In this document: positions 1 to 11,100 of the stretch, piece after piece
How the letters are laid out: each line of letters begins with the position of its first letter
How positions within the stretch are numbered: position 1 is the first letter of the stretch
Source: Caenorhabditis elegans
Taxonomy: Eukaryota > Nematoda > Chromadorea > Rhabditida > Rhabditidae
Length of the DNA stretch: 64,000 bases
Assembly (NCBI RefSeq): GCF_000002985.6
Contig: NC_003284.9
Location: 13,330,001-13,394,000 of the forward strand
Reading direction: 5' to 3'
The notes under the pieces: generated by a model
What the model was told of the DNA's origin: nothing
The model's input: the letters and a program-made list of their open reading frames with translations, nothing else
Databases searched by the model: none
Translations under genes and position numbers: made by a program

Positions 1-483
1 AACATGTGATTACATTGAATCAAGGTACATTGGACTGAATCAACTCAATTATGGAAAAAAAAAAACAATTTCTCAATGAGGAATTGTTTGATAAAAGCTA
101 AAACAAATGATGATTTACTAAAATTGAACAATCACATGTAGCGTAGAAAAAAGGATTGTTATACATATTTGGATTTAAAAAAAACGAAAAGATAACATTT
201 TAACTAAAATGTTGAAACTTCCTCTAAAATGTATCGGTGAACTTCCTTATAACATATTTTAATTAACGTACATTCTTCCTAATTGATAATGTTTGATCAT
301 TGTAACTTCATTGACTTTTCGATTTCACTCCACTTCCTGAATGTGTGGAATGGCAGACAATCTAAGAGAGTATGGACGCCTCTTAATGTATCTAATAGGC
401 CACTTCACATTTCGGTTTGTGAACGTAAAAATAACCGTTTATTTTATAAGGGATCTCATAAAATTAAAACGTTTCAACTTCAG

Positions 484-1102
484 ACAAACGTACCAAGACC
501 GACTTGATTACGCAAATCCTGGGTTTAAAGAAGAACACGTGGCTCCAGGAGAGCTGGCGCCAGATGGTGACATTATTCTACCGTTGGGAACTGAGAAAGT
601 AAGTGTTTTACGGTGGAATAAGTCGAAAAATACAGTGTTTTCAGGGTTTCCAAATTCCCGAGTGCCCAAGTTGTGGGGGACTTATGAAGACAGATGTCAC
701 GTTTTTTGGAGAGAACGTTAACATGGACAAAGTCAATTTTTGTTACGAGAAAGTGAATGAATGTGATGGGATTTTATCACTTGGCACGTCGTTGGCGGTG
801 TTATCTGGATTTCGGTTTATCCATCATGTAAGGCTAATGGGATTTACTGGATGACTTTTTTGGTTATCTAAAAACAAAAACGTTTTGATGTTTCCGTGGG
901 TAGCACAAAAATTAACTATTTAAAAAAATTTCAAACAACTTTTTTAGATTGTTAAGAGTCCTTCAAAAATAAAAATGTAAACTTTCAGGCTAACATGAAG
1001 AAGAAACCAATTTTCATAGTCAATATAGGACCTACAAGAGCTGATCACATGGCGACGATGAAGTTAGATTATAAAATCTCTGACGTTTTAAAAGAAATGT
1101 AG
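484..1102 (+). CDS. sir-2.2: SIRT4-class mitochondrial sirtuin, 3' part
   Basis: Three exons are visible: 484-598, 645-827 and 989-1102 (TAG stop). They align exon for exon with the last three exons of the gene at 2016-3689, with the same splice phases. The product is the C-terminal half of a class II sirtuin, an NAD-dependent deacylase or ADP-ribosyltransferase of the mitochondrial SIRT4 group. Visible elements are the second zinc-binding pair (PSCGG, with an upstream Cys), the GTSLAV segment and the NIGPTRAD nucleotide-binding segment near the end. The first visible exon needs two bases from an upstream exon. I find no counterpart of the preceding exon (the ELHGN segment in the paralogue) in 1-483, so the 5' exons lie left of the window. 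Identification as sir-2.2 rests on tandem arrangement with sir-2.3; high confidence in family, slightly lower in symbol. Confidence 0.88.
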
Positions 1103-2015
1103 ACTAAGACGTGTAGTTTTGGAATTTGATAATATTGTGTTGACGACAGTTTTTTGGGTACTTTCCGTTTGTATTTTGAAACTTTTTTTTATTGTTTGAA
1201 TAGAATGGCAATTTGTTTCATGTTAATTGGAATAAACAATTTTTGATGAATATGATTGTGAAAATGCGTTATTTTCAGAAAAAAAATCATCTACTCCTGC
1301 AAAAAAAGTAACAAAATTGGCAAAACAAAATCCTGGAATTAGGAGATAGACTCAAATATTTTACCAAACAGCTTTTCTATATTATGAGAATATAATCACT
1401 TTTTGTTCATCAAGGATAACTTGCTTAGTTCTTTTTTAAAGTTTATGATTCTTCTTTAGTAGTAGTTTTTTTTTTTAAATCAAGATTCCCAATGGGATGA
1501 TCATTTTAAACATCGCACCATATTGCTTTGATGACATGATTTAAACTATTTCAACACCTTCGTAAGGTTAGATTTTTATTATCAATTTTGTCAAATATTT
1601 TATTTCCTCATTAAACAATTATTTTTAAAACCTTGCTATCAAAAAAATTGTGGACTTTGTTCTGTACCTAGATAATCTTCCAGCTGTTGGTTGGTCTCCC
1701 ATTATTCTTTCATTTTCGGCGGACCCGCACTCTCTGCCGGCGTTTTCCTTGGCAATACAGGAAGAGGTTACTGGATTTCTCTACTCTACTCTCTCGCCTG
1801 TGCAAATAGAGCGCGATTCATCCAAAGATATATTTTTAAGGGTTTTTTGAATGAACGTGATTCAACACAATTAGCTGTAAGATCCGGACTCGAAACTCTT
1901 GTGAATAATTTTTCAATAACGTTTATGAATAAAATTAAAAAAAAAACTGTTCTTATTGTTCTTCATTATTTTCACTTGTTTTGACAATCAATTCATCTTC
2001 GACAGTATTTTAGGA
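1103..2015. promoter_or_regulatory. sir-2.2/sir-2.3 intergenic region
   Basis: This holds the sir-2.2 3' UTR and presumably the sir-2.3 promoter. A GC-richer patch at about 1685-1840 contains CT-rich tracts (CTCTCTGCC, CTCTACTCTCTCGCC), a core-promoter-like composition in worms. No splice-supported exon was found. The region just upstream of the sir-2.3 ATG is TTTTAGGA-like, so a trans-splice site close to the start is possible. Confidence 0.4.
1231..1236 (+). terminator. polyadenylation signal of sir-2.2
   Basis: AATAAA lies about 130 bp after the sir-2.2 stop codon, the first perfect copy downstream. It is the most likely poly(A) signal. Confidence 0.55.
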
Positions 2016-3689
2016 ATGGCACGAAAGTATGTACCACATACGACAGAGCTTTGTGAAAACTCCCTAAAAAAGTTTAAGTCACTGGTAGGGACTGTGGATA
2101 AGCTTCTCATCATCACTGGAGCAGGAATTTCTACAGAATCAGGTTTTTTTTCAGGTACAGGTACAATCAGGTACAATATAGTTTTCATTTTCAGGAATAC
2201 CAGATTATCGATCGAAAGATGTCGGATTGTACACAAAGACTGCACTTGAACCAATTTATTTCCAGGATTTTATGAAATCAAAGAAATGTAGGCAGAGGTG
2301 AGAGTACTTTTGAAATTTGTTGGGCCTTACTCTTGCAATTGTGATATTTCAATTTATAAAAACTTTGTGCCAAAGACTTTGAAAAAAGGCTCATAACTGC
2401 TCTCACGTATTAATATCATTACAATTTTATAGGTTTTATGATTCAGTAACACATTTTCTTTTTGGCATGCTTAATTATCTTTTGTCTTCAGATACTGGTC
2501 TCGTAGCTACTTGAATTGGCCAAGATTTGCTCAAGCTTTACCTAACTTCAATCATTACGCCTTATCAAAATGGGAAGCTGCTAACAAATTTCATTGGTTG
2601 ATCACACAAAATGTGGATGGACTTCACTTAAAGTAAGTGAAGTTAACAAAATGAAAATATTAAAATAAAAGTTAAGAGCGGGCTCGAAAATGATAACGGA
2701 ACTTCATGGCAACGCTCTTCAAGTAAAATGCACATCATGTGAATACATCGAGACAAGGTAAGGAATGAAGAAAAATTGGTACTAACTGTTTTGAAATTTG
2801 AAATTTAGAACTTTATACTTGGAACAATTTTGAACCAAAACAGGTTTGTACTTGAATGGAATTGAGATAAAAATAGAATGAATGTTAGTTGTTTCAAAAT
2901 TATTAATAACAAGCAGTTACATATATCTATTTTTGACATTGCTCGCGTAAATCATCTTTTATAATTTCAGACAAACGTATCAAGACCGCCTGAATTATGC
3001 AAATCCTGGCTTCAAAGAGCAGTTTGTATCTCCTGGACAGCAAGAGCTAGATGCTGACACTGCCTTGCCGTTGGGTAGCGAACAAGTAAGTTTTTTTTTC
3101 AACAATTAGAAACAATTGCATAAAAAAGTTTTACAGGGGTTCAAGATTCCCGAGTGTTTAAATTGTGGGGGACTTATGAAGACAGATGTAACGTTGTTTG
3201 GGGAGAACCTAAACACTGACAAAATTAAAGTTTGTGGCAAGAAGGTGAATGAATGCAATGGAGTTTTAACACTTGGGACATCGTTGGAAGTGCTTTCCGG
3301 ATATCAGATTGTCAATCATGTGAGAAAACAATTTTTTTAAAAATCAGAGCGACTATGTTTTTTAATTGCTGTCAAATACAACAGTCAAAAAAACCGACTT
3401 ACTTAATCATACCACATTCGACATTTTTGGCAAAATTTCGCTTCGTGTACTAGAAATTCTGAGAAAATATAAAAATCGCTCCTATTGGCTTTTTTTTGAA
3501 AACTTTTGGCTACACACTGTTTATACATTCCTAAAATAAAATTACTTGTCTCACTCGTCAAAAATTAATTTTCAGGCCCATATGCAAAACAAACCAATTT
3601 TCATCGTGAACATTGGACCTACTAGAGCTGATCAGATGGCAACAATGAAGTTAGACTACAGAATTTCGGATGTTTTGAAAGAAATGTAA
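2016..3689 (+). CDS. sir-2.3: SIRT4-class mitochondrial sirtuin (287 aa)
   Basis: Seven exons (2016-2142, 2195-2297, 2492-2632, 2677-2757, 2971-3085, 3137-3319, 3576-3689) give a complete 287-residue protein. It has the full sirtuin core. The NAD loop GAGISTESG is at residues 35-43, followed by IPDYR. TQNVDGLH lies at about 115-122 and the catalytic His is in ELHGN (His134). Two zinc pairs are Cys142/Cys145 and Cys196/Cys199. GTSLEVLSG and NIGPTRAD come near the end. SIRT4-group enzymes act in mitochondria as NAD-dependent ADP-ribosyltransferases or deacylases and are linked to glutamate and anaplerotic metabolism (family knowledge). The short N-terminus (ARKYVPHTTELCENSLKKF) is basic and could be a mitochondrial presequence. 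Intron 1 is only 52 bp and contains several extra donor-like sites. The gene is a tandem paralogue of sir-2.2 on its left. Confidence 0.95.
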
Positions 3690-3822
3690 AGCAAGATGTG
3701 TGGTTTTTTAATTTTTAAGTTCTCATGTTCTCATGTTCTCATGATTTATAAGGGTGTTCACCGTTTTCCATTTAATTGAAAATTATTATTTTTGATTATG
3801 TTCTAGAGAAAGTTAACAATAC

Positions 3823-3828
3823 AATAAA
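3823..3828 (+). terminator. polyadenylation signal of sir-2.3
   Basis: AATAAA sits 134 bp past the sir-2.3 stop, a spacing nearly equal to that in sir-2.2. This suggests the 3' UTR was duplicated with the gene. Confidence 0.6.
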
Positions 3829-4041
3829 CGATATGTACATGTTGAAGTTTACACGTACGCCATTTTTTTCCAAAAAAACGAACACAAAACGGTAATATCA
3901 GTGAGGGACCTGACTCACAAAACTAACAAGAAAAATACCTGTCAGACAGAAAAAAAAATGACGTTCTCTAAGAACATCGATTATTTTTCTGTCGTTTACT
4001 GCCTTGTCTTCTACACATGAGAAAAAGTCCAGTCAGAAAGG

Positions 4042-4101
4042 TGATAAGCGCTTCGTGATGGCAAAAATCAAACACAAAGGCAGGCGGACAAGCGGTTATC
4101 A
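4042..4101. promoter_or_regulatory. paired GATA sites upstream of the lipase
   Basis: TGATAA at 4042-4047 and its reverse complement TTATCA at 4096-4101 lie 69 and 10 bp before the lipase ATG. TGATAA is the core of the ELT-2 intestinal GATA site in C. elegans, so intestinal expression is a reasonable inference. The pair faces inward around a GC-richer core. Confidence 0.5.
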
Positions 4102-4110
4102 TTTTTGCAC

Positions 4111-6284
4111 ATGGAGCCTGGTAACAAAAGTATAACTATCACACCCGTCGTTTATTTGGTAAGTGTTTTTCTTTGTTTTTCGGCTGTGTTCATTTTTGAA
4201 CGAATTAGATTTAATATGGAATAAAACTTTATTGCATTTCTTTCAGCTCCTCACATTCTTTCATTCAGTATCCGGGTATGCGTTGTACAGGGAAGTAGAA
4301 GCAGAACAATTTTTAAATTTAGCAGCAGCAGCATATGCGGACGCCAGTAAATTTAGAGGAAATTTTGCCCATTTGAAAAAAATTAATATGTTCAGGCAAT
4401 GTAACAGCTCGTCAGTCATGTCTAGATTATGCATTTCCTACTGATGAGTTTCATGTTTTAATGGTTATGTCAACGCCGTGTGATAGGGTGAGTTGTATCG
4501 TTTTTGTGCATGAGCTCAATTTATGAGTGGGTTAAGAACCGGATTCATTAAATTTCAGTGACATCAAGTGATGAAAAAAAAGTTTTCAGCCATTTTTAAA
4601 ATCATATTGCACGAATAATGCATTAACTATTTGGAAAACCCTAATTTCCTCAAATAATCTTTCAAATAATTGAGTTTTGTTGTGCTAAAAAATTTACAAA
4701 TTCCCAAGCTAAAAACTATAGAATATGAGCATATAGAAATTTTGAAGGTTTGTAGGAAATAATTTTTTAAATATAAATTTTTGAATTCTGACAGACAAAT
4801 ATTTTTAGACAAACTTCGTTTATAATGTCGCCAAAAATACAAAAAATTGAACGAATATCTTTTCAAAAAAGTGTTTATTTGAAAAAAAAAATTAATAATC
4901 ATTATTTTCAGCGTGGTAATCAATGTCAAGCATTCATTGCAATTTCGGATTCAACAAATCAAGTAATTATTTCCTTCCGAGGCACCAATAGTGGTGGACA
5001 GCTATTATCCGAGTTCGGTGTTGGTTTGGAAGACTATGCTGCTTATACGGAAATTGGTAGACTACATCTGGCATTGAAGTTGGTAGTTGAAACCATGTCG
5101 TATTTCAGACGGTTCAAATAACACTGTGTCAGTTGGGCACGTAAATGTGTACTTCTTGGATGCGATGAACCAAATGTGGGAGGATATGGTGCAGCCCAGT
5201 ATAAAAAAGTAAGATAATGTCTGATTCAATTTGTTATAACTTAAGCCTCTCGTTTTCAGTCGACAGAATTACACATTTCTCATCACCGGGCACTCCCTTG
5301 GAGGTGCAATGGCAACACTAACAGCTTTTCGAATTGCCTTTCGACAGTTTTCAAGCAGAGTTTGTTAGCTGATATTCAGAATTATTTTAGAAAAATCTTT
5401 TAGATAAAAGTGCACACTTTCGGCGAACCTCGCGTTGGAGATACCGTTTTTGCGAGTTATTTTACGGTAAGGAAATTTATTTCGTTTTGAAATTCCGATA
5501 AACTCATTTTTCGTGACCGGGCTGTTAGAAATTATATTTGAAAAAAATTTGTGTTAGAAATAGAAAAGCAAAATGTATTCTTATATCCGTTGAAATGCCC
5601 TTTAAAACATTTTGAAATTACTGAGTTCTACAATTAAACTGTTGGCTTCCCAGTTACCTGAATATTCTCGTTTTTTCGTGAGAAAAAAGTTTGTTATGTG
5701 ACATTTATTGTAATTACAGGATATGGTTCCATATGCCTTTCGAGTTGTTCATAATACTGACCCGATTCCTCATCTTCCACCATTAAATGTGGCAAATGAA
5801 GCCGGGCCGGGAATGCCGTATCATCATCCGAGAGAAATATGGTAATTTTCCTGATTTAAATTTTGTTTTCATCAGGTTTGTTTTCAGGTACAACGACGAT
5901 TTTTCAAATTATGTCATGTGCAGCGATGTGAATGGGGAGGACTGGAGTTGCAGTGACAAAAAACGATTTTGGAATTATGGTAGTAAGGTAAGCGTTTTCG
6001 GACAAACTACTGTTCACATGTTCAAAATTTAACCTTATTTTTAGAAGGTACTTTGAAAGTTTAATTAAATGTTTCATACAATTTCAGAAAGCAAAATGGG
6101 AACAAATTTTTAGCACAAGTTCTTAATATTTATTCTATTTCAGGGAGCCTACCGTCATACCCATTACTTCAATCACTTTGTTTCCGAGTACGGCGCTCTT
6201 GGATGCAATTCCACGCCACACAAACAAACGATATTGCTTTCAATTTTTGTGCCAATCTTTGCCATTTTCTCATTCTACTTGTAG
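4111..6284 (+). CDS. secreted or membrane-anchored class 3 lipase (336 aa)
   Basis: Ten exons close in frame: 4111-4158, 4247-4346, 4396-4487, 4912-5056, 5109-5208, 5260-5359, 5404-5466, 5720-5841, 5888-5987, 6144-6284. The protein is a fungal-type triacylglycerol lipase (Lipase_3 family, alpha/beta hydrolase). It starts with a hydrophobic signal segment (about residues 9-26). The oxyanion-side motif ISFRGTNS is followed by the nucleophile motif GHSLGG, with Ser174. Asp230 in NTDPIPHLPP and a His in the YRHTHYFNH segment (295-301) complete a likely catalytic triad. Several Cys suit disulfides in a secreted protein. The last 18 or so residues are strongly hydrophobic, which is unusual for the family and suggests a tail anchor or GPI signal. 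Intron 3 (424 bp) is the longest. The start was chosen because this ATG opens the signal peptide and follows the GATA pair. Confidence 0.9.
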
Positions 6285-6303
6285 TTTGATTTATTTTCAC
6301 CTA

Positions 6304-6762
6304 TTAAAGGTGGTGCATTCGATTTTTTTATTGCTTCATTAGATTCAAAATTGTCTGAAAACACGGAATATCATAATGAAACTTCTTGAAAACTTTTCAA
6401 AAAAAAAGTTATAACGGCTTCGAAACTGGCCTAGATTTAGTTAAAATTTGAAATTTGACCGACTTGTCATTGTCATCTCTTTTGTCCATCAACTATAAAA
6501 TACCTAAATGAAGTTGAAAACACAAGATAATTGCACTGCATGCCCAAAATTTGAAGATGATTTCAAAAAAAAATAGTTCCAGCTGCTGCGACATTGACAA
6601 GTCGGTCAAATTTTAAATTTTAACTAATTTTAGACCATTTATTTTGAGCCGTCATAACTTTTTTTTGAAATGTTGTCAAGAAGTTTCATTATGAAATTCG
6701 GCGTTTTCAGAGAATTTTAATTCTAATAAAGCAATGAAAAAATTTGACTACACCACCTTTAA
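6304..6762. repeat. TTTAAAGGTGGTG-type palindromic repeat
   Basis: A long imperfect inverted repeat begins with TTAAAGGTGGTG and ends with CACCACCTTTAA. The left arm (about 6304-6480) is matched by the reverse complement of about 6590-6762, including shared stretches around GACCGACTTGTCA and CATAATGAAACTTCTTGA. A spacer of about 110 bp separates them. It lies directly behind the lipase stop; an ATTAAA at 6303-6308, at the repeat border, may serve as the lipase poly(A) signal. This is a non-coding MITE-like palindrome of the kind common in C. elegans. Confidence 0.85.
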
Positions 6763-8198
6763 ACTGTTTGAATAAAAGGAAAAATACATTAATTTTCAAT
6801 TTTCCTTATATTATCTAGTTGTCCGGAAAATTTGTTTATACAAACATTATGTAAGGAATGCCAGAATTCTGGAAATTTTTCCAGTTCACAAGTTGTAATA
6901 TTTTTTCACATTTTAGCCCCGTGTCGTGTGACTCTTTGAAAAATATGTATAGTTGAAGTTGGGATCAAACTTGCCCGAATTTAGGGGCACAACGGTATTT
7001 AATATTGTCGATTGTGTTGAATCAGAATATGTTTGCTCTTTTGAATGTTTTGATTCTGAATCTAACCAGCATCACAACTCAGCAGACGCCAAATGCAACA
7101 TTAAAGAAGACAAAGAAACGAGACCAACTCGATTAGTCAGCAGGACCCGCGCCATCAGCACGTGGTCTCGTACTCGAAGGGCTCACGCGAGGGCAAATGA
7201 AAGTGGAATAGTGCGAAACGAAACCATGAAACTAGATAAAAAGGGAGGGAGCAGAAGAAACAAAACAATTGAGAAAGACGGAGGAGAGTCGAAAAAACCC
7301 CAGCAAGAAGAGCAGTACCCTCAACCAATTGGTTTATACATTTTTTGATGAACGACACCCGTGATATATCACTTGACCCCAGCGTTTCTCGTCCAATGAA
7401 TCACTATATTGATTTCAAATGCTTCATGTTTTTTTGAAACATTAAAAATGTGAGGTGATCACAAATATTTATATTTTCATGTTCGAGAAATTTTTTTCTG
7501 AATAGGATAATGTATGGTCAATAAGAATCCCAATCGTATAGTATTTATAAAAGCTTTAATTTCAACAAATTTTGCTCAACATCGTTTTTTTTTATTTTTA
7601 GACTTTTCGGACTCCATAACTTCAAATTATTTTATCTTAATTCAAAATTAAGTAATAAAACATTTACTCATTTTATCACAGGACTGGCACATTCAACATT
7701 TCTTTGATAATTTGCGTTTTTGAAAGTTTTTAAAAACATTTGTCTTAAATTTTTTTTCCAAAAACTGATCAGTTTAAATCAAAAATATTTTCAATCAAAC
7801 CGTGATTTCTAGCACCCAGTCTGTTTGTTTTTTTACTTATCCACAGTTTCGAACCCGTGAGAAAAATAGAAAAGTAAACGATCTCTAGAAACCGCGTGAG
7901 CATCAAAAGGGCTAATTCCCATGAAGAAAAAATAAGTCAAACAACTTATCCCTACACTTGAATTTTCGCCCATATCCCAATGTCTTATTACTTGCCATCG
8001 TTGCATTGTTACCCTCATCTCTAACCCACCAATTTTTCATGTCCACCACGAATGTGTCAATGGGCCACTAGGGCGGAGCTCGGCGAGCCACCACCATCAA
8101 ATTCATCGGCGAGTTCAACTAAAAACACACCCTACAGCGTCATAGTTTATCTTAAATCGTCCAAGTTTTCTGATATTAGCTCCTCCTTGCTCCTACAA
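6763..8198. other. lipase/ptr-24 intergenic region
   Basis: Mostly AT-rich and featureless. A GC-richer island at about 7090-7350 contains a CACGTG E-box (7159-7164) and an arginine/lysine-rich open frame that I do not accept as a gene because it has no splice sites. A second island at about 7840-8200 leads into the first ptr-24 exon and is the probable promoter or 5' UTR. Confidence 0.4.
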
Positions 8199-11100
8199 AT
8201 GACGGTAGCCGTGGAAAATGTGAAGAAGTCGGCAAAGATTGGGAAAAAGGTAAGTATATTCTAAAAGCTACTAAGCTACTACAATATTTTCTTTATCAGT
8301 TTATTAACATTTGATGGTATTGCGCTTACTGTGTTTCCAGAATAGCTGTAGTTTGTGGAATTGTTGTTGAACTCGGATTTTTAAGCAAGTTATTATCAAA
8401 GTTCGATTTTCGTACCAAAGCTACGGTGCACTTGAAAATTCGTCTTTTTCTACATGCAAATTTATTTGAAAAAAAAACAACTGTTTTCTAACTGCACTAA
8501 CATATAATTTTATATTGTTCACAGTAGTGAGCATAACCTTAACAAAAATATTAAACCAATTTCCCTTTTTTCAGTTTTTTTCAAACTTCGCCATGAGGGT
8601 TAATTTTTTGTTGTATGATTTTTTTAGTTAACACTTTATTTATTTGATCTATTGTCCAATTGTACCTGATATTGCCGACCTGCAATTCTTTAGAATGACG
8701 CAGTGTGCCATATTCTCCAAAGTTTTTAAGTTAAAACTTTGTGGTAAAATATAGAACAATATCTGCTCAATCTTAAAACTACAACAGAATATCACCAAAT
8801 CAATCTTCCTTAAAAGTTTTGTTATGTATACCTGTATATATGTATACCCCGGCTACAGTGCTCTTACCTACTTCTTTTGTATTGAAATCTAACATCAACT
8901 TATTAACACTGTTTCTTATCATTACGTTTTTGAAAAAGTGTCTGCAAGCTTATATTACAGACTTGACTCCACTAAAAGATAATGTTTTTGTACCAATTTG
9001 AATTAAAAAAAATAACTTAACTTTAAAATTTAAAATTATCTATGCGGCTCTTTTTTGCCTATAAAAGGTATATAAAAACATCGAGAACTTTTGTTAATCT
9101 TTTTAAAACTAATTTTTAGAAAACATCTTAAAGTTTGTGGTCAACACTGAAAGCCTTTTTAAGTTCATTTTTAGTATTAAGCGTTCTTTGCAATGGATTA
9201 GAGCACTAAAACGTTAGCGCTCCAAACCGATAAGATAAGGGAGCAGAAGAAACCCGTAAACTTCGTACTTGAAGTTGAAGGAGAACTCGAACTGTTTACC
9301 GCGTCTTCTGCCAGTTATTTTATTTTTAAAAAAGATTTCTTGTCATTTCAACTGTCCCTGTTCTTTTTCCTCGGAGGATTTTATCAACCAGTAGGAGGAG
9401 GCATGAAATGTTGAAAATTGATAGACAGGTGGAGGTAAAGTGGTGGCTCTGCACACCCGTTATCAAAATATTATCGGCTGTTTCTGTTTCCTCTCACATT
9501 TTCATTCAGTTTTATTCACCTTCCAGTTATGGTTGATCGCTTTGACTAAACGACTCCGTTCATTTGATAAGAACTGTTTCACATACACATATGAGTTCAT
9601 TGAGAAGATGCATTTTCATTATTGAATTTTCGTTGAATGGTTTTTAAAGTCTCATAGTTAAAGGTTCCATGTATGTCTCCCATTTATATATTTTTGTCTT
9701 CTCAATTTTTGAAAAAATCGAGAAAGCTGATAGGGAAGCTGTAAAGTACTGAAATTTGATATCATGTTGTTTTGAACTTTTTCATGGTCAATAATTGTTA
9801 TTCAAAAAACTCGAACACATTTTCTTATATACACGGTATATTTTTTATCACATTGAAAGCGCAAGGCTATGATAATTTAAAGGTGGTGTAGTCGAATTTG
9901 AGACTATACTTAAAAATATTCTCTATACTCTGACAAGTCGATATGTAAAAGCGAAACATCCCAAAAATTTCGCTAAAGGAAGTTATGAGCCTTCAAAGTG
10001 CCGAAAAAAAATCTTCGTCCATCTAATTTGAATTTCGCGCGCAAATGAGCGCCCCCTCGTGTGTACTCCTCTCGGACAATCAAATAATTAATTTCTCGAT
10101 TTTCGGCAATTTTAGACGATTTTTCGTACTTTAATGAGCCTATTCTGGGTTTTTATTACAAATTAATGTTTAAAAAGACAATAAATCGTATTTTGTCAGT
10201 AATTTAACGTAAAACAGTACAAAAAATAAAGTAATAACTGGATAATGCAATAAAATGTGAGTTTTGTCTATTTTTAGGTGTCATTGGGCAATCAATCGGT
10301 TCAAATTGTATTCATAGACTTTGAGTCTTTGACTCGTCGTTAATTCGATTAAAACATCGAAAAAACTATGAAAAATCACGAAAAATCGTCTCAAATTGCC
10401 GAAAATCGAGAAATTAATTATTTGATTGTCCGAGAGGAGTACACACGAGGGGGCGCTCATTTGCGCGCGAAATTCAAATTAGATGGACGAAGAGATTTTT
10501 TTTGGCACTTTGAAGGCTCATAACTCGATTTAGAGAAATTTTTGTGATGTTTCGCTTTTACATATCGACTTGTAAGAGCATAGAGAATGTTTTCAAGCAT
10601 AGTCTCAAATTCGACTACACCACTTTTAAAAGACATAAATAAACTGTTGAGAATGAAGAACGGTTTAGAAAAGTTTGTTAAATTCAAACATTAAGGCGAA
10701 CAAAAAATTGGAACACATTACTGGTTTAGCAATGATTGGCGCTCATAACTTTGCGAAAATATAGGATTTAATTACAAATTTGTGGTTCATTTTGAAATTA
10801 GTAACGATTTAGGATGGTATGCTTTTTTCTTAAAAAAAACGAGTAGCTACCCATTCCCGACAGGTTTGATCAAAATTAGCCAACTGCTTTTCACAACTTG
10901 GCTACTCAATTTTTGGAGCAATATGTAGGAAGGACTACTGTTAAAAAGTCATATAAATGATAAAACATGTTACATAACTAAATGTACCTTAAACGGCAAT
11001 ATTTTCTAATGAGTCATAGGCTCGTGCCAGACAAGAAACACATTTGAAAAAATCAAAAAAAAAATCCACCAAAAAACAGGTAGAGATCATATGTTCCGTC

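Noticed and set aside
1-483. A further sir-2.2 exon
   Set aside because: I looked for the ELHGN/zinc-knuckle exon that precedes this point in sir-2.3 and found no match in any frame, so this is read as intron.
1279-1349. Possible alternative last exon after sir-2.2 (TTTTCAG, then a Lys-rich reading to TAG)
   Set aside because: The frame that stays open needs one leftover base, but the only upstream exon ends in phase 0, so it cannot be joined.
6953-7348. 131-codon plus-strand open frame rich in Arg and Lys
   Set aside because: Low-complexity purine-rich DNA with no splice sites, no family resemblance and no good start context.
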